From assembly GCF_008087345.1 (NCBI RefSeq), contig NZ_ML701737.1, positions 353,200-417,199 of the forward strand: a stretch of 64,000 nt of DNA. The letters run 5' to 3'. Every line of letters starts with the position of its first letter. The first letter of the stretch is position 1. Below the pieces are notes generated by a model. That model was not told the DNA's origin, searched no databases, and saw nothing but the letters and a program-made list of their open reading frames with translations. Positions 8,501 through 16,676 of the stretch are shown in pieces. This DNA is from Nocardioides caldifontis (lineage in GTDB: Bacteria; Actinomycetota; Actinomycetes; Propionibacteriales; Nocardioidaceae). Position numbers and translations under genes: made by a program.

Positions 8501-8775
8501 ACACGTTCCTCCCGCCGGAGGGCCGCGAGGAGCCGCCGACCGTCGAGCTCGCCCGGGCGACCGAGCAGGAGAAGCAGTCGCAGCTCGAGCGGGTGCAGGC
8601 CTTCCAGGCGGCGCACCGCGAGGAGGCGGAGGTCGCCCTGCAGCGGCTCAAGGACGCGGCGATGGCGGGCGAGAACGTCTTCGCGGTGCTCATGGACGCG
8701 GCCCGGGTCTGCTCGCTGCAGCAGGTGACCGAGGCGTTCTTCGAGGTCGGCGGGGCCTACCGGCGCAACGTGTAG
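5512..8775 (+). CDS. icmF: Fused isobutyryl-CoA mutase (IcmF)
   Basis: 1087 residues, the usual IcmF length. Adenosylcobalamin-dependent interconversion of isobutyryl-CoA and n-butyryl-CoA (IcmF can also act on pivalyl/isovaleryl-CoA), linking valine and branched-chain acid breakdown to fatty acid metabolism. Order of domains: B12-binding Rossmann domain with DGHDASINIMRRI (~20-150); MeaB-like G-protein chaperone with P-loop GTGGSGKSS (~200) and GTPase region to ~420; linker; mutase TIM barrel (~535-1087) with NTCLFSTEF and VSISGYHIAEAGA. Cytoplasmic. The linker between chaperone and mutase (about residues 465-490) is encoded by a REP-like inverted repeat that keeps the frame open. The 3' end overlaps the convergent gene by 19 nt. 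Confidence 0.95.
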   Translation: MTTNSTPTHPVRVVTASSLFDGHDASINIMRRILQSQGAEVIHLGHNRSVQEVVDAAVEEDVQAVAVSSYQGGHVEYFEYLVELLAERGAGHVKVYGGGGGVIVPEEIARLRGSGVTIFSPEDGQRLGLVGMIGTIVEACDLDLWDVAPATPEAVLAGDRSAVARAITGAESGRIPAGTLAALREAAQGREVPVLGITGTGGSGKSSLTDELVRRLRVDQEDKLRVAVVAVDPTRRRGGGALLGDRIRMNAVDGDRVFFRSLATRGSHELPECLDDVIAILKGAGFDLVIVETPGIGQGDAAIVPHVDLAMYVMTPEFGAASQLEKIDMLDFADVVAINKFERRGAADAMRDVGRQLVRNRGAFGKKPEEMPVFGTSAATFNDDGVTALYQHLRGLLAEHGLPVSTGTLPHVDVRHSTVTQTIVPPSRVRYLSEVAETVRGYHAETERLAEAAARLQRLELVLGEVSQVVEPVETTAGEVVSTSSTTLERLVEEAREALPAEARNQLERWPTVVESYSGDEQVVKVRDKEIHTRLTRESLSGNKIPRVALPRYRDHGELLRFLRRENLPGYFPFTAGVFPFKRDNEDPARMFAGEGDPFRTNRRFKMLSEGQPATRLSTAFDSVTLYGRDPDLRPDIYGKVGTSGVSVATLDDMKALYDGFDLVAPTTSVSMTINGPAPTILAFFLNTAIDQQVEKFEAEHGRAPSAEEREELAAYALSTVRGTVQADILKEDQGQNTCLFSTEFSLRMMADIQEWFIQRKVRNFYSVSISGYHIAEAGANPISQLAFTLANGFTYVEAYLARGMDIDDFAPNLSFFFSNGMDPEYSVLGRVARRIWAVAMKEKYGANERSQKLKYHVQTSGRSLHAQEMDFNDIRTTLQALIAIYDNANSLHTNAFDEAVTTPTEESVRRALAIQLIINREWGLAMNENPLQGSFIIDELTDLVEEAVLREFDNINERGGVLGAMETGYQRGRIQDESMLYEHRKHDGSLPIIGVNTFLPPEGREEPPTVELARATEQEKQSQLERVQAFQAAHREEAEVALQRLKDAAMAGENVFAVLMDAARVCSLQQVTEAFFEVGGAYRRNV
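6915..6972. repeat. REP-like inverted repeat inside the icmF coding sequence
   Basis: Two arms, 6915-6938 (GGTGGTCGAGCCTGTCGAGA..) and 6949-6972 (TGGTTTCGACAAGCTCAACC..), are inverted copies of each other separated by 10 nt. This sequence type (GTTTCGACAAGCTCAACCAC) is a common intergenic palindrome in Nocardioides-like genomes (from memory). Here it lies in frame and adds a Val/Thr/Ser-rich stretch to the IcmF interdomain linker. Confidence 0.7.
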
Positions 8776-9377
8776 GACGCGCGGGCGAGCTCGACCAGCT
8801 CCTCCTCCGGCCACGCGCCGCGCACGCCGGGGCACCGCGCGAGGTAGCCGCCGACCCGTTCGGCGGGCCACCCGTGCGTCTCCCGGAGGCCCGCGCAGAT
8901 CCAGCGGAGGTAGGCCGCGCTCGGCGGCTGCGGCTCCAGCGGGTGGCCGGCGGCGATCGTGACCGCCGGCCGGCCGTCGAGGTCCGGGAGCCGGAGCACG
9001 GTGTCGTAGCCGCCCTCGCGGACCTTGGCCGCCCCGCCCTCCGCGACCAGGTGCAGGCCGAAGTCGGTCCCGAGCGGGTGCCGTGTCTCCTGGACGACCA
9101 CGTCGTTGGCCTGCTCGGCCGTCAGGAGGTACGCGCGGCCCGCGACCGTGCCATTCCCCGACCGGTCGTAGAACGCCATCCCGCCGGACCACACCGTCGA
9201 CCGGCCTGCGAAGTGCAGCGTGCCTGGAAGCTCGACCGCCACGTCGTCCCGCGGCGCGGCGGTGTCCCGGCAGCCGGTGTAGGTGCGGGCCCCTCCCTCG
9301 GGACGTCCTCCGCCCAGGTAGCAGTCGAACCGTGCCTTCGCGAGGTTCGAGCCGTAGGCGACGTACCAGATCTCCAC
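8757..9377 (-). CDS. Gamma-glutamylcyclotransferase-like protein
   Basis: 206 residues from a GTG start. The N-terminal VAYGSNL motif (residues ~6-12) is the substrate-loop signature of the GGCT/AIG2-like fold, followed by RFDCYLGGG. Relatives have often been misnamed histone deacetylase in actinobacterial genomes; nothing here supports deacetylation. GGCT-fold enzymes release 5-oxoproline from gamma-glutamyl peptides, but the real substrate of this subgroup is unknown. It starts 4 nt after the stop of the Hsp70-like gene and is therefore probably co-transcribed with it. Its 3' end overlaps icmF by 19 nt. Confidence 0.7.
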   Translation of the reverse strand: MEIWYVAYGSNLAKARFDCYLGGGRPEGGARTYTGCRDTAAPRDDVAVELPGTLHFAGRSTVWSGGMAFYDRSGNGTVAGRAYLLTAEQANDVVVQETRHPLGTDFGLHLVAEGGAAKVREGGYDTVLRLPDLDGRPAVTIAAGHPLEPQPPSAAYLRWICAGLRETHGWPAERVGGYLARCPGVRGAWPEEELVELARASYTLRR

Positions 9378-9381
9378 GCGC

Positions 9382-11733
9382 TCAGCGGCTCGCCCAGGCC
9401 GCCGGCCCGCTGACCTCGCCGATCGCGTCGCTGAACGGCTCGGGCTGCGCCCCGGGAGCCAGCTCGAGCACCATCAGCTGCCCCGTCTCGGCGTCCTCGT
9501 CGGCGGCGAGCTCGAACACCACGCGGCTCCCGTCCGGCGACCAGGAGGGGTCCCGCGCGACGCCGCTGTCGGGGGTGACGAGGAGGCAGGTCGGCACCTG
9601 GGTGACCGGGTCGGGCTCGGGCTCGGTGGGGCAGCCGAGGCTCTCCGCGGTGCCGTCGTCGGCCACCATCCGGAGGGTGCCGTCGCTGCGGTAGAGGATC
9701 CGCCCGTCGACGGGCGACCCCACGGTGTCCTCCGCCTGGCCGGAGGTCAGCGCGACCTCCTCGCCGGGGTCCGCCGGCGTCGGGTCGCGGAAGACGTGCA
9801 CGCCGGGTGCCTCGTGGTTGGGCCCGAAGGTGACTGCCAGCGCGCCGGTGCCGGTGAAGCTCGGGTTGCCGAGCTCGACCTGGTCGAGCCCGGTCATCGG
9901 CGTGAGGCCGGTGATCACCCCGTCCTCGCCGGCCGTCCCCTGGAACACCTGGCGTTCCGGTCCCTCGCCGAGCCGGCAGAGCACGAGGACCCGCCCTTCG
10001 GTGCCGGGGTCCCACGCGGGGCGGTTCACGCAGGAGGCGCCGGGCGGGTCCTCAGGGACGGCGGGCACCACCTCGCCGCTGGCGAGCTCGAGCACCTCCA
10101 TCCGCCATGCGTCGCGCGAGTCGCCGGAGCGGAAGTACACCAGCCGGCGGTCGGGCGAGAGCGACGGGAGGTCGGGCGCGACGCCCGCCTCCGTGAGCGG
10201 GTCGCGGGTCCCGTCGCCCACGGCGTAGAGGCGGACACCGTCGCCGAGGTCGAGGGGCACGACGAGCGTCGACTCCGGCAGGGCCTCCACCGTCTCCTCG
10301 GTGCCGCCGCCCTCGGTGGTCCCGCCACCGGACTCCTCCGTGTCGCGCAGCGCCCACCACAGGGCGGCCACCACGACGACCACGGCGAGCGCCCCGGCGC
10401 CGGCCACCCACGGCAGCCGGCCGCGGAGCCACGGCGGGCCCCCACCGCCGCCCGGTGCGGGCGGTGGCGGGTGGGCAACCGGTGGCGGCGTGCTCGGGGC
10501 CGTCCTGGGCAGCTCGGCGGTCGCGCTCTCCGAGACGGCTCGGGCCGGAGCGGCGACGGGAGCGGTGGGTGCCACGGGTGCGGCGGCCGCGGTGGCGGTC
10601 CGGCCGGCGTCGCGGGTCGGCCAGCTGGTCGTGGGTGCGGGCGCCGCGGAGGGTGCCGGCGCAGGAGCGGCGCCTGCCGTCGCCTGGTACTGCACCGCGC
10701 CGAGCGCGATGTCGTGCTTGGGGTGGGTGTCCATCGCGGTCCGGACGCCGAGCTCGCTCTGGAGGAGCTGGCTGACCAGCGGGATCCGTGAGCTGCCGCC
10801 GACCAGCACCGCCGCGGCCAGCTGGTCGCCGGTGGTCCCCGACGAACGCAGCGCCCGTTGCGTCGCTGCGAGCGTCTCCCGCAGCGCCGGCGAGATCAGC
10901 TCCTCGAGCTCGGTCCTCGTGAGCCGCACCGACGTCGTCACCCCCGGCAGCGCCACCGGCACCACCGCGTCGACGTCGTTCGACAGCGCCTCCTTGGCCT
11001 CCACGCAGTCGCGGCGCAGCCGGGTCAGCCCGGCGGTGACCTCCGGCTCCTCCGGGTCGAGCCCCGCCACCCGGTCTCCGAGCAGCCCGAGCACGTGACG
11101 GAAGACCGCCTCGTCGAAGTCGATGCCTCCGAGGTGCTCGACCCCGTCCGGGGTCCCGACGATCCCGAACCCCACCTCGCGCCGCTCGAGCACGCAGACG
11201 TCGAAGGTGCCGCCGCCGAGGTCGTAGACGACCACCCGCGCGCCCGGCTCCAGCGGCGCCCGGGACGCGTACTGCGTCGCCGCGGCCTCGGGCTCCGTGC
11301 ACGTGACCACCGCCGGAAGGTCCGCCAACGTGCCGACCTGCGCGAACAGCTCCTGCTTGAAGCCGCCCCAGTTCGCCGGCCGCGTCAGCACGACCTCCCC
11401 GGGACCACCACCCTGCCGTTCCGACGCCGTCGCGACGACCCACCGCAGCAACGTCGCCGTCAGCGCCTGCGGGGAGAACGGCTGTCCGCCGACCAGCACC
11501 GGCACGGTGTCGCCCAACCGGCGCTTGAACTCACGGACGACACGTCCGGGCTCCGTCGCACTCCGTCGCTCGGCGGCCTCGCCGCACAGCCACGTGCCGT
11601 CCTCGGCCAGGAACAGCACCGACGGCACCTGCAGGGCCCGGTTCCCCAGCCCCACCATGCGGGGCCCGCTGCCGTCGTCGGTGGCGGCCGCGGTGAAGGT
11701 GGTCCCCAGGTCGATACCCAGCCGGTACCCCAT
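9382..11733 (-). CDS. Hsp70-like ATPase fused to a membrane-anchored beta-propeller
   Basis: 783 residues from ATG at 11733. Residues 1-~340 are an Hsp70/actin-fold ATPase with all signature loops: IDLGTTFTAA (phosphate 1), YDLGGGTFDV (phosphate 2) and LVGGSSRIP (adenosine). The DnaK substrate-binding domain is missing. Instead there is a Pro/Ala-rich linker (~345-430), one transmembrane helix (~440-460, AGALAVVVVVAALWWAL) and ~320 residues of TolB/WD-like repeats (e.g. SLSPDRRLVYFRSGD, SWSPDGSRVVFE). The ATPase would be cytoplasmic and the propeller extracellular. It is divergent from the wall-hydrolase gene and at the edge of the eCIS locus, where Hsp70-like genes with extra domains are sometimes found; a role in particle assembly or envelope sensing is inference. 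Confidence 0.85.
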   Translation of the reverse strand: MGYRLGIDLGTTFTAAATDDGSGPRMVGLGNRALQVPSVLFLAEDGTWLCGEAAERRSATEPGRVVREFKRRLGDTVPVLVGGQPFSPQALTATLLRWVVATASERQGGGPGEVVLTRPANWGGFKQELFAQVGTLADLPAVVTCTEPEAAATQYASRAPLEPGARVVVYDLGGGTFDVCVLERREVGFGIVGTPDGVEHLGGIDFDEAVFRHVLGLLGDRVAGLDPEEPEVTAGLTRLRRDCVEAKEALSNDVDAVVPVALPGVTTSVRLTRTELEELISPALRETLAATQRALRSSGTTGDQLAAAVLVGGSSRIPLVSQLLQSELGVRTAMDTHPKHDIALGAVQYQATAGAAPAPAPSAAPAPTTSWPTRDAGRTATAAAAPVAPTAPVAAPARAVSESATAELPRTAPSTPPPVAHPPPPAPGGGGGPPWLRGRLPWVAGAGALAVVVVVAALWWALRDTEESGGGTTEGGGTEETVEALPESTLVVPLDLGDGVRLYAVGDGTRDPLTEAGVAPDLPSLSPDRRLVYFRSGDSRDAWRMEVLELASGEVVPAVPEDPPGASCVNRPAWDPGTEGRVLVLCRLGEGPERQVFQGTAGEDGVITGLTPMTGLDQVELGNPSFTGTGALAVTFGPNHEAPGVHVFRDPTPADPGEEVALTSGQAEDTVGSPVDGRILYRSDGTLRMVADDGTAESLGCPTEPEPDPVTQVPTCLLVTPDSGVARDPSWSPDGSRVVFELAADEDAETGQLMVLELAPGAQPEPFSDAIGEVSGPAAWASR

Positions 11734-11814
11734 GACTCGCGACCCTACCGCCGCTCCCGGGGCAGTCCTAGACTCCGGGGAACCGGCCACAGCGCCGGAC
11801 CTCGGGGTGGTCAG

Positions 11815-13710
11815 ATGAAGCTCGACATCCAGCAGATCTACGAGGCGGCGAGGGCCGCCGGGTTCACCCCCGACCAGGCGACGACCTGGACCGCGATCGC
11901 GCTCGCCGAGTCCGGGGGCGAGACGGGGGCGCTGAACGACGTCGGCGAGCACTCGGTCGGGCTGTGGCAGATCAACGTCGCCTCGGATGTCCGCTCCAAC
12001 ACGTGGGGCGACCTCACCGACCCCTACGTGAACGCGCGTGCGGCGTACGAGATCTCCCACCAGGGCACGGACATGCGGCCCTGGACCACGACGCACGACT
12101 CCAACGAGGGCACCGCGCACGACTACCGCACCTACCTCGCGCAGGTCTCCGCCGTCACGGGGTACACCGGCGACCCGCGGGGCGTCGACGGGTACGGCGC
12201 CCCGCTCCCCCCGCCGCTACCCCCGTCGGGGCCGACGGACGACACGGCGACGGTGCCGGCGTACGACCAGATCGACACCGGCATGGACCCGGCCGGCCAG
12301 CTCGACAGCGACTCCGACGGGCTCACCGACAGCTTCGAGCGGATGGCCGGCAGCAGCCCCGACGTCGCCGACACCGACCAGGACGGGCTCTCCGACGCGC
12401 GGGAGGCGGTGGTGACGGGCACCGACGCCCTGCTCGCCGACACCGACGGCGACCTGCTCACCGACTCGACCGAGGAGACGCTGGGCACCAGCGGGACGAC
12501 CTGGGACACCGACTCCGACGGCGCCTCGGACGGCATCGAGGTCAAGCACCGCAGCAACCCGCTGCTCGCCGAGAACGGCACCGTGCCGCAGCAGGACACG
12601 GTGGCGCCGCCGGTGCAGACGACGTCGACGATGCAGACCGCGATGGCGGGCTCGACGATGCCGGGTTCGACGATGCCGGGCTCCACGATGGTGCAGAGCG
12701 GCACCCTGCCGACCGGCACCGCATCCACCCTCGCCGACCAGTTCGTCGCGCTCGCCCAGGCACAGAAGGGCGACAGCTACGTCTTCGGGACGGAGGCGGA
12801 CCTCGACGACGCCGACCCGGACTCCTTCGACTGCTCGGAGCTGACGCAGTGGGCGGCCGAACAGGTGGGCGTGACGATCCCCGACGGCGCGATGTACCAG
12901 TACCTCGAGCTCAAGGACCAGGGACAGCTGATGTCCGTCGACGAGGCGCTGCGGACCAAGGGCGCGCTGCTCTTCTACTTCTCCGAGGAGCCGACACCTG
13001 GTGGCAGCAGGCCGGGCACCGCGCACGTCGCGATCAGCCTGGGTGACGGCCGGACGATCGAGGCACGCGGCACGTCGTACGGCGTGAACGAGTTCCCGGC
13101 CGAGGGCAGGTTCAACTACGCCGGCGTGATCCCGGAGATGGCCGGCTCGCCGGTCGGCGACCTCGCCCCGACCGCGTTCGACGCGACCGCCACGACGACG
13201 GGCCCGGACGCCGACCAGGACGGGCTTTCCGACGTGTTCGAGCAGATGGTCGGGCTCGACCCCATGTCGGCGGACAGCGACGGCGACGGCATCGACGACG
13301 CGACCGAGCAGCTCGGCGGCGGCACGACCACGACGACGGTCGCCGCGCCACCGATGAGCGAGCAGGAGGTCGCCGCAGCCCTTGCCCAGCAAGGGCTCGA
13401 CGCCAAGGGCGACGAGGACGACGACGGGCTGAGCAACCGCTACGAGGTCGCGCACCGGCTCGACCCGACGCTCGCCGACACCGACTCCGACGGGCTGAGC
13501 GACAGCACCGAGGACATGCTCGGCACCAGCGGGACCTCGGTCGACACCGACGCCGACGGGCTCACCGACTTCCTCGAGCAGGAGCTCGGCACCGACCCGC
13601 TGACCCGGGGCACGCCCCTCGACCGTTGGGGTCTCGGCGCGGACGAGGACCTGGCCGAACCGCCCGGTCAAGAGCCCGTCGAGACCATGGACGCCGACGG
13701 CGACCTCTAG
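11815..13710 (+). CDS. Lysozyme-like/NlpC-P60 cell-wall hydrolase with calcium-type (TSP3) repeats
   Basis: 631 residues from ATG 11815; no signal peptide is visible. Residues ~1-115 look like a lysozyme-like transglycosylase (ALAESGGETGALN with likely catalytic Glu near residue 33, then SVGLWQINV). Residues ~165-240 hold tandem D-x-D-x-D-G-L thrombospondin type-3-like motifs (DSDSDGLTD, DTDQDGLSD, DTDGDLLTD), which normally bind Ca2+. An NlpC/P60 peptidase follows (~305-445) with Cys340 (SFDCSEL) and His404 (GTAHVAI). A second block of TSP3 repeats closes the protein. It could cleave both glycan and peptide parts of peptidoglycan. Its place in the eCIS locus and lack of a secretion signal suggest particle-linked delivery or release; that is inference. 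Confidence 0.85.
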   Translation: MKLDIQQIYEAARAAGFTPDQATTWTAIALAESGGETGALNDVGEHSVGLWQINVASDVRSNTWGDLTDPYVNARAAYEISHQGTDMRPWTTTHDSNEGTAHDYRTYLAQVSAVTGYTGDPRGVDGYGAPLPPPLPPSGPTDDTATVPAYDQIDTGMDPAGQLDSDSDGLTDSFERMAGSSPDVADTDQDGLSDAREAVVTGTDALLADTDGDLLTDSTEETLGTSGTTWDTDSDGASDGIEVKHRSNPLLAENGTVPQQDTVAPPVQTTSTMQTAMAGSTMPGSTMPGSTMVQSGTLPTGTASTLADQFVALAQAQKGDSYVFGTEADLDDADPDSFDCSELTQWAAEQVGVTIPDGAMYQYLELKDQGQLMSVDEALRTKGALLFYFSEEPTPGGSRPGTAHVAISLGDGRTIEARGTSYGVNEFPAEGRFNYAGVIPEMAGSPVGDLAPTAFDATATTTGPDADQDGLSDVFEQMVGLDPMSADSDGDGIDDATEQLGGGTTTTTVAAPPMSEQEVAAALAQQGLDAKGDEDDDGLSNRYEVAHRLDPTLADTDSDGLSDSTEDMLGTSGTSVDTDADGLTDFLEQELGTDPLTRGTPLDRWGLGADEDLAEPPGQEPVETMDADGDL

Positions 13711-13749
13711 TAGACCCGGGAACAGACCGACCAGCGCGGGAAGGCGGAG

Positions 13750-16557
13750 ATGCCCGCGGTCCAGGACCACAGCCACCACCCGGACGCCACCGGGCTGGAG
13801 CGGCGACGGCTCCTGGAGCCGCTGCTCGACCCGGACGGGCCCGGCGCGATCGTGGTGATGGCCCCTCCGGGGTCGGGGAAGACCACCCTGCTGGCCAGCG
13901 CCGCGGCTGCCGCGGAGGCCGACGGGCAGGCGACGGCGTGGTGCCCGGTGGAGGTCGAGGACCGGGTCGCGGCCACCTTCCTGACCCGGCTCGCCGGCGG
14001 GCTCGCCCGTGCCTGCGGGGCTCCGCTCGGCAGCCCTGCGGGGGTGCCGGAGCTGCTCGACGCGGTGGCCGGCACGCGCAGGCCGGTCACCGTGTACGTC
14101 GACGACGCCCACGAGCTCGAGGGATCCCCGGCGCAGGAGCACCTCGAGGCGCTCGTGCGGCGCCGCGCAGCAGGGGTGCGGGTCGTGGTCGGCACCCGCC
14201 GGCCGCTCCGGCTCAACACTCCCCGGATGGTCGTCTCCGGCGAGCTGCTCGAGCTCGACGGCGAGGCGCTGCGGTTCCGCTCGTGGGAGGTCGAGGAGCT
14301 CTTCCGCATGGTGTACGGCGAGCCGCTGTCCCCGGAAGGAGCGGCAGCCCTGACCCGGCGTACCGGAGGGTGGGCCGCCGGGCTCAAGCTCTTCCACCTC
14401 GCGACCGCCGGGAAGTCCCCCCTCGAGCGGGAGCGCGCGGTCGCGGAGCTCGGGGGCCGGTCGCGGCTGCTGCGCAGCTACCTCACCCGGACCGTCCTCG
14501 ACGAGCTCGACCCGGGGCTGCGCGGCTTCCTGCTCACCACCAGCACCCTCGGGACGCTCACCGCCCCGCTCTGCGACGCGCTGCTGGAGAGGGACGGCTC
14601 CGCTGCCGTCCTCGCAGAGTTGTCCACACGACAATTTTTCATCGTCGCTGCTGAGGACGGCTCGACGTTCCACTACCACCAGGTGATGCAGACGCTCCTC
14701 GAAGGGCTCCTCGTGGAAGAGGTCGGCATCGACGCGGCCCACCGGGTCTACGCCCGCAGCGGGGCGGTGCTCGAGGCAGCCGGTCTGGCGTCCGAGGCGG
14801 TGCGCGCCTACGCGCTGGCGGAGGACAACGCGTCGGTGGCCCGGCTGCTCCAGCAGTCCGGGGCGGCGCTCGCGGCCGACCACATCGAGGCGCTCCCGTG
14901 GCCGACGGACGACCCGTGGCTGGCGCTGGCACGCGCGCGACGGTTGCACCGCCGAGGTGCGCTCTCGGAGTCGATGGCGGCCTTCCGCGCCGCCGAACGG
15001 CTCCTCGACGACGCCGACTTCCGCCGCCGGTGCCAGGAGGAGCGGGCGGAGGTGGCGCTCTGGGCAGACCCGGGTGCCGTCGTCGGCGGGGCCGCTCACC
15101 GGGGCGGGCGGTTCTCGCTCGGCGAAGCGCTGCGCCGGACGACGAGGCGGGTCGACCACGAGGAGCAGCCGCGGCTCCCGCGGCTCGCACGCGCGGTCGC
15201 GGCGGCGTTGGCCGGCGACCTCCCCGGGGCCCGCGCGGAGCTCTCCGCCGCGCGGGGGCTGTCGGACACCGAGCGGCTGGTGGCCGCCCTTCTGGCCTCG
15301 CTCCTGGACGCGTCGGACACCGCCGGGGCCTCCGACCCGTCCGGGGCGGAGCCGCGGCTGCTGGCGCGGCTCGAGGAGATCGTGCTGACCGCCGACGTCC
15401 AGGACCAGCCGTGGCTGGCCCGGCTGGCGCGCGGCGTCCAGGCGACCGCGCTCGCCGCCACCACCGACCAGCCGTGGCGGGTCCAGTCGTGCGCAGCGGT
15501 CGTCGAGGAGTGCGAGGACGCCGGCGACCGCTGGGGCGCGCTGCTCCTCGCGGGCGGGCTCGGGTGGGCCCTGGCGTGCCGCGGCGACGAGGGCGGGGCG
15601 CAGCGCTGGCTGGACGGTGCGGCCGAGACGGCGACCTCGCTCGGCGCCCCGGTGCTGGGCGCGTGGGCCGCGCTCCTCGGCGCGGCGGTCACGCGGGGCG
15701 GCCCGGACGCCGGGGCGCGCCAGGCCAGGGCGCGCCGGCTCGCACGGGGCTGCGGGGTGGCCGGCGCCGAAGCGCTCGTCGAACGGCTCGTGACCCGCCC
15801 TGAGCCGACACCCCCGCCCGCGACAGCCGCCACCCTCACCACGATCCGGTGCCTGGGTGCGTTCGAGATCGAGGTCGAGGGCGCCGTCGTGCCCGTCGAC
15901 GCGCTGCGCCCGCTCCCCCGTTCGCTGCTGATGGTGCTCGCGCTCCGGCACGGACACGACGTGCACCGCGAGGACCTCATCGAGGCGCTCTGGCCGCAGA
16001 GCACCGTGGAGGAGGCGTCCCACCGGCTGCACGCGGCCGCCTCGAGCGTGCGCCGCTGCCTCGCCGACGCGGGAGCCGCGGACGCCGTGCTGCGCCGGGG
16101 CAACGGCTACCGGCTCGAGCTGCCCGGCGCCGAGCTCGACGTCACCGCCTTCGAGGACGCCGCCCGCGCGACGCAACGCCACCTCGCCGACCACGAGCCC
16201 GAGGCCGCGCTCGCCGTCGGGCTGGCGGCTCTGGAGCTCTACCGCGGCGACCTGGTGCCGGAGGCAGGTCCCCAGGAGTGGGTCGTCGAGGAGCGGGCCC
16301 GGCTCCGGCTCGCCGCCGCCACCACGGCCTGCACCGCCGGCCGGGTGGCCCTCGGGCTCGGCCGGCTCGAGCAGGCGCTGGACATCGCCCACCGCTCCAC
16401 CGTGCTCGACCCGCTGCGCGACTCGGCCTGGGCACTGCTCGGCGAGGTGCAGACCATGATGGGCGACGTGACGGCCGCGGCGGCCACCAGGTCCCGGCAC
16501 GCCCGGGTGCAGGCCGAGACGTCCGCCGTACCTCGTGGTGGGCCCGCCCGTCGTTGA
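13750..16557 (+). CDS. SARP/LAL-type regulator: AAA ATPase with C-terminal OmpR-like HTH and BTAD
   Basis: 935 residues. The N-terminal P-loop APPGSGKTT (38-46) and VYVDDAH (Walker B, ~115) begin a MalT/STAND-like ATPase, followed by helical repeats (~330-690). Unlike LuxR-type LAL regulators, the C-terminus is SARP-like: an OmpR-type winged helix (~697-795, IRCLGAFEIEVEG...LWPQSTVEEASHRLHAAASSVRR...GNGYRLEL) and a bacterial transcriptional activation domain of TPR type (~797-925, DVTAFEDAAR...YRGDLVPE). SARP-type HTHs bind heptamer direct repeats with 11-bp period, and such an array exists at 46581-46640 in this window. Probable activator of the eCIS locus. The stop codon TGA lies inside the first copy of the 32-bp intergenic repeat. 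Confidence 0.87.
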   Translation: MPAVQDHSHHPDATGLERRRLLEPLLDPDGPGAIVVMAPPGSGKTTLLASAAAAAEADGQATAWCPVEVEDRVAATFLTRLAGGLARACGAPLGSPAGVPELLDAVAGTRRPVTVYVDDAHELEGSPAQEHLEALVRRRAAGVRVVVGTRRPLRLNTPRMVVSGELLELDGEALRFRSWEVEELFRMVYGEPLSPEGAAALTRRTGGWAAGLKLFHLATAGKSPLERERAVAELGGRSRLLRSYLTRTVLDELDPGLRGFLLTTSTLGTLTAPLCDALLERDGSAAVLAELSTRQFFIVAAEDGSTFHYHQVMQTLLEGLLVEEVGIDAAHRVYARSGAVLEAAGLASEAVRAYALAEDNASVARLLQQSGAALAADHIEALPWPTDDPWLALARARRLHRRGALSESMAAFRAAERLLDDADFRRRCQEERAEVALWADPGAVVGGAAHRGGRFSLGEALRRTTRRVDHEEQPRLPRLARAVAAALAGDLPGARAELSAARGLSDTERLVAALLASLLDASDTAGASDPSGAEPRLLARLEEIVLTADVQDQPWLARLARGVQATALAATTDQPWRVQSCAAVVEECEDAGDRWGALLLAGGLGWALACRGDEGGAQRWLDGAAETATSLGAPVLGAWAALLGAAVTRGGPDAGARQARARRLARGCGVAGAEALVERLVTRPEPTPPPATAATLTTIRCLGAFEIEVEGAVVPVDALRPLPRSLLMVLALRHGHDVHREDLIEALWPQSTVEEASHRLHAAASSVRRCLADAGAADAVLRRGNGYRLELPGAELDVTAFEDAARATQRHLADHEPEAALAVGLAALELYRGDLVPEAGPQEWVVEERARLRLAAATTACTAGRVALGLGRLEQALDIAHRSTVLDPLRDSAWALLGEVQTMMGDVTAAAATRSRHARVQAETSAVPRGGPARR

Positions 16558-16668
16558 GCCGCCCTTCGTGGCGCGTGTCTTGGCGTTGAGCCGCCCCTCG
16601 TGGCGCGTGTCTTGGCGTTGAGCCGCCCCTCGTGGTTGACACGGTGTCACCACGAGGGGCGGCTCGAC
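16553..16668. repeat. 32-bp tandem repeats with terminator hairpin between convergent genes
   Basis: Copies of GTTGAGCCGCCC(C/T)TCGTGG start at 16553, 16585 and 16617, an exact 32-bp period; the first contains the stop codon of the regulator gene. An inverted copy lies at 16650-16668. The third copy and the inverted copy form a 16-bp perfect stem (16620-16635 with 16650-16665), extended by TGACAC/GTGTCA with a single bulged T: a very strong bidirectional terminator for the two convergent genes. Confidence 0.8.
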
Positions 16669-16676
16669 GCGGAATG

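Noticed and set aside
8757..9377. Histone deacetylase
   Set aside because: This name is applied to relatives, but the AYGSN loop marks a gamma-glutamylcyclotransferase-like fold and no arginase/deacetylase motif is present.
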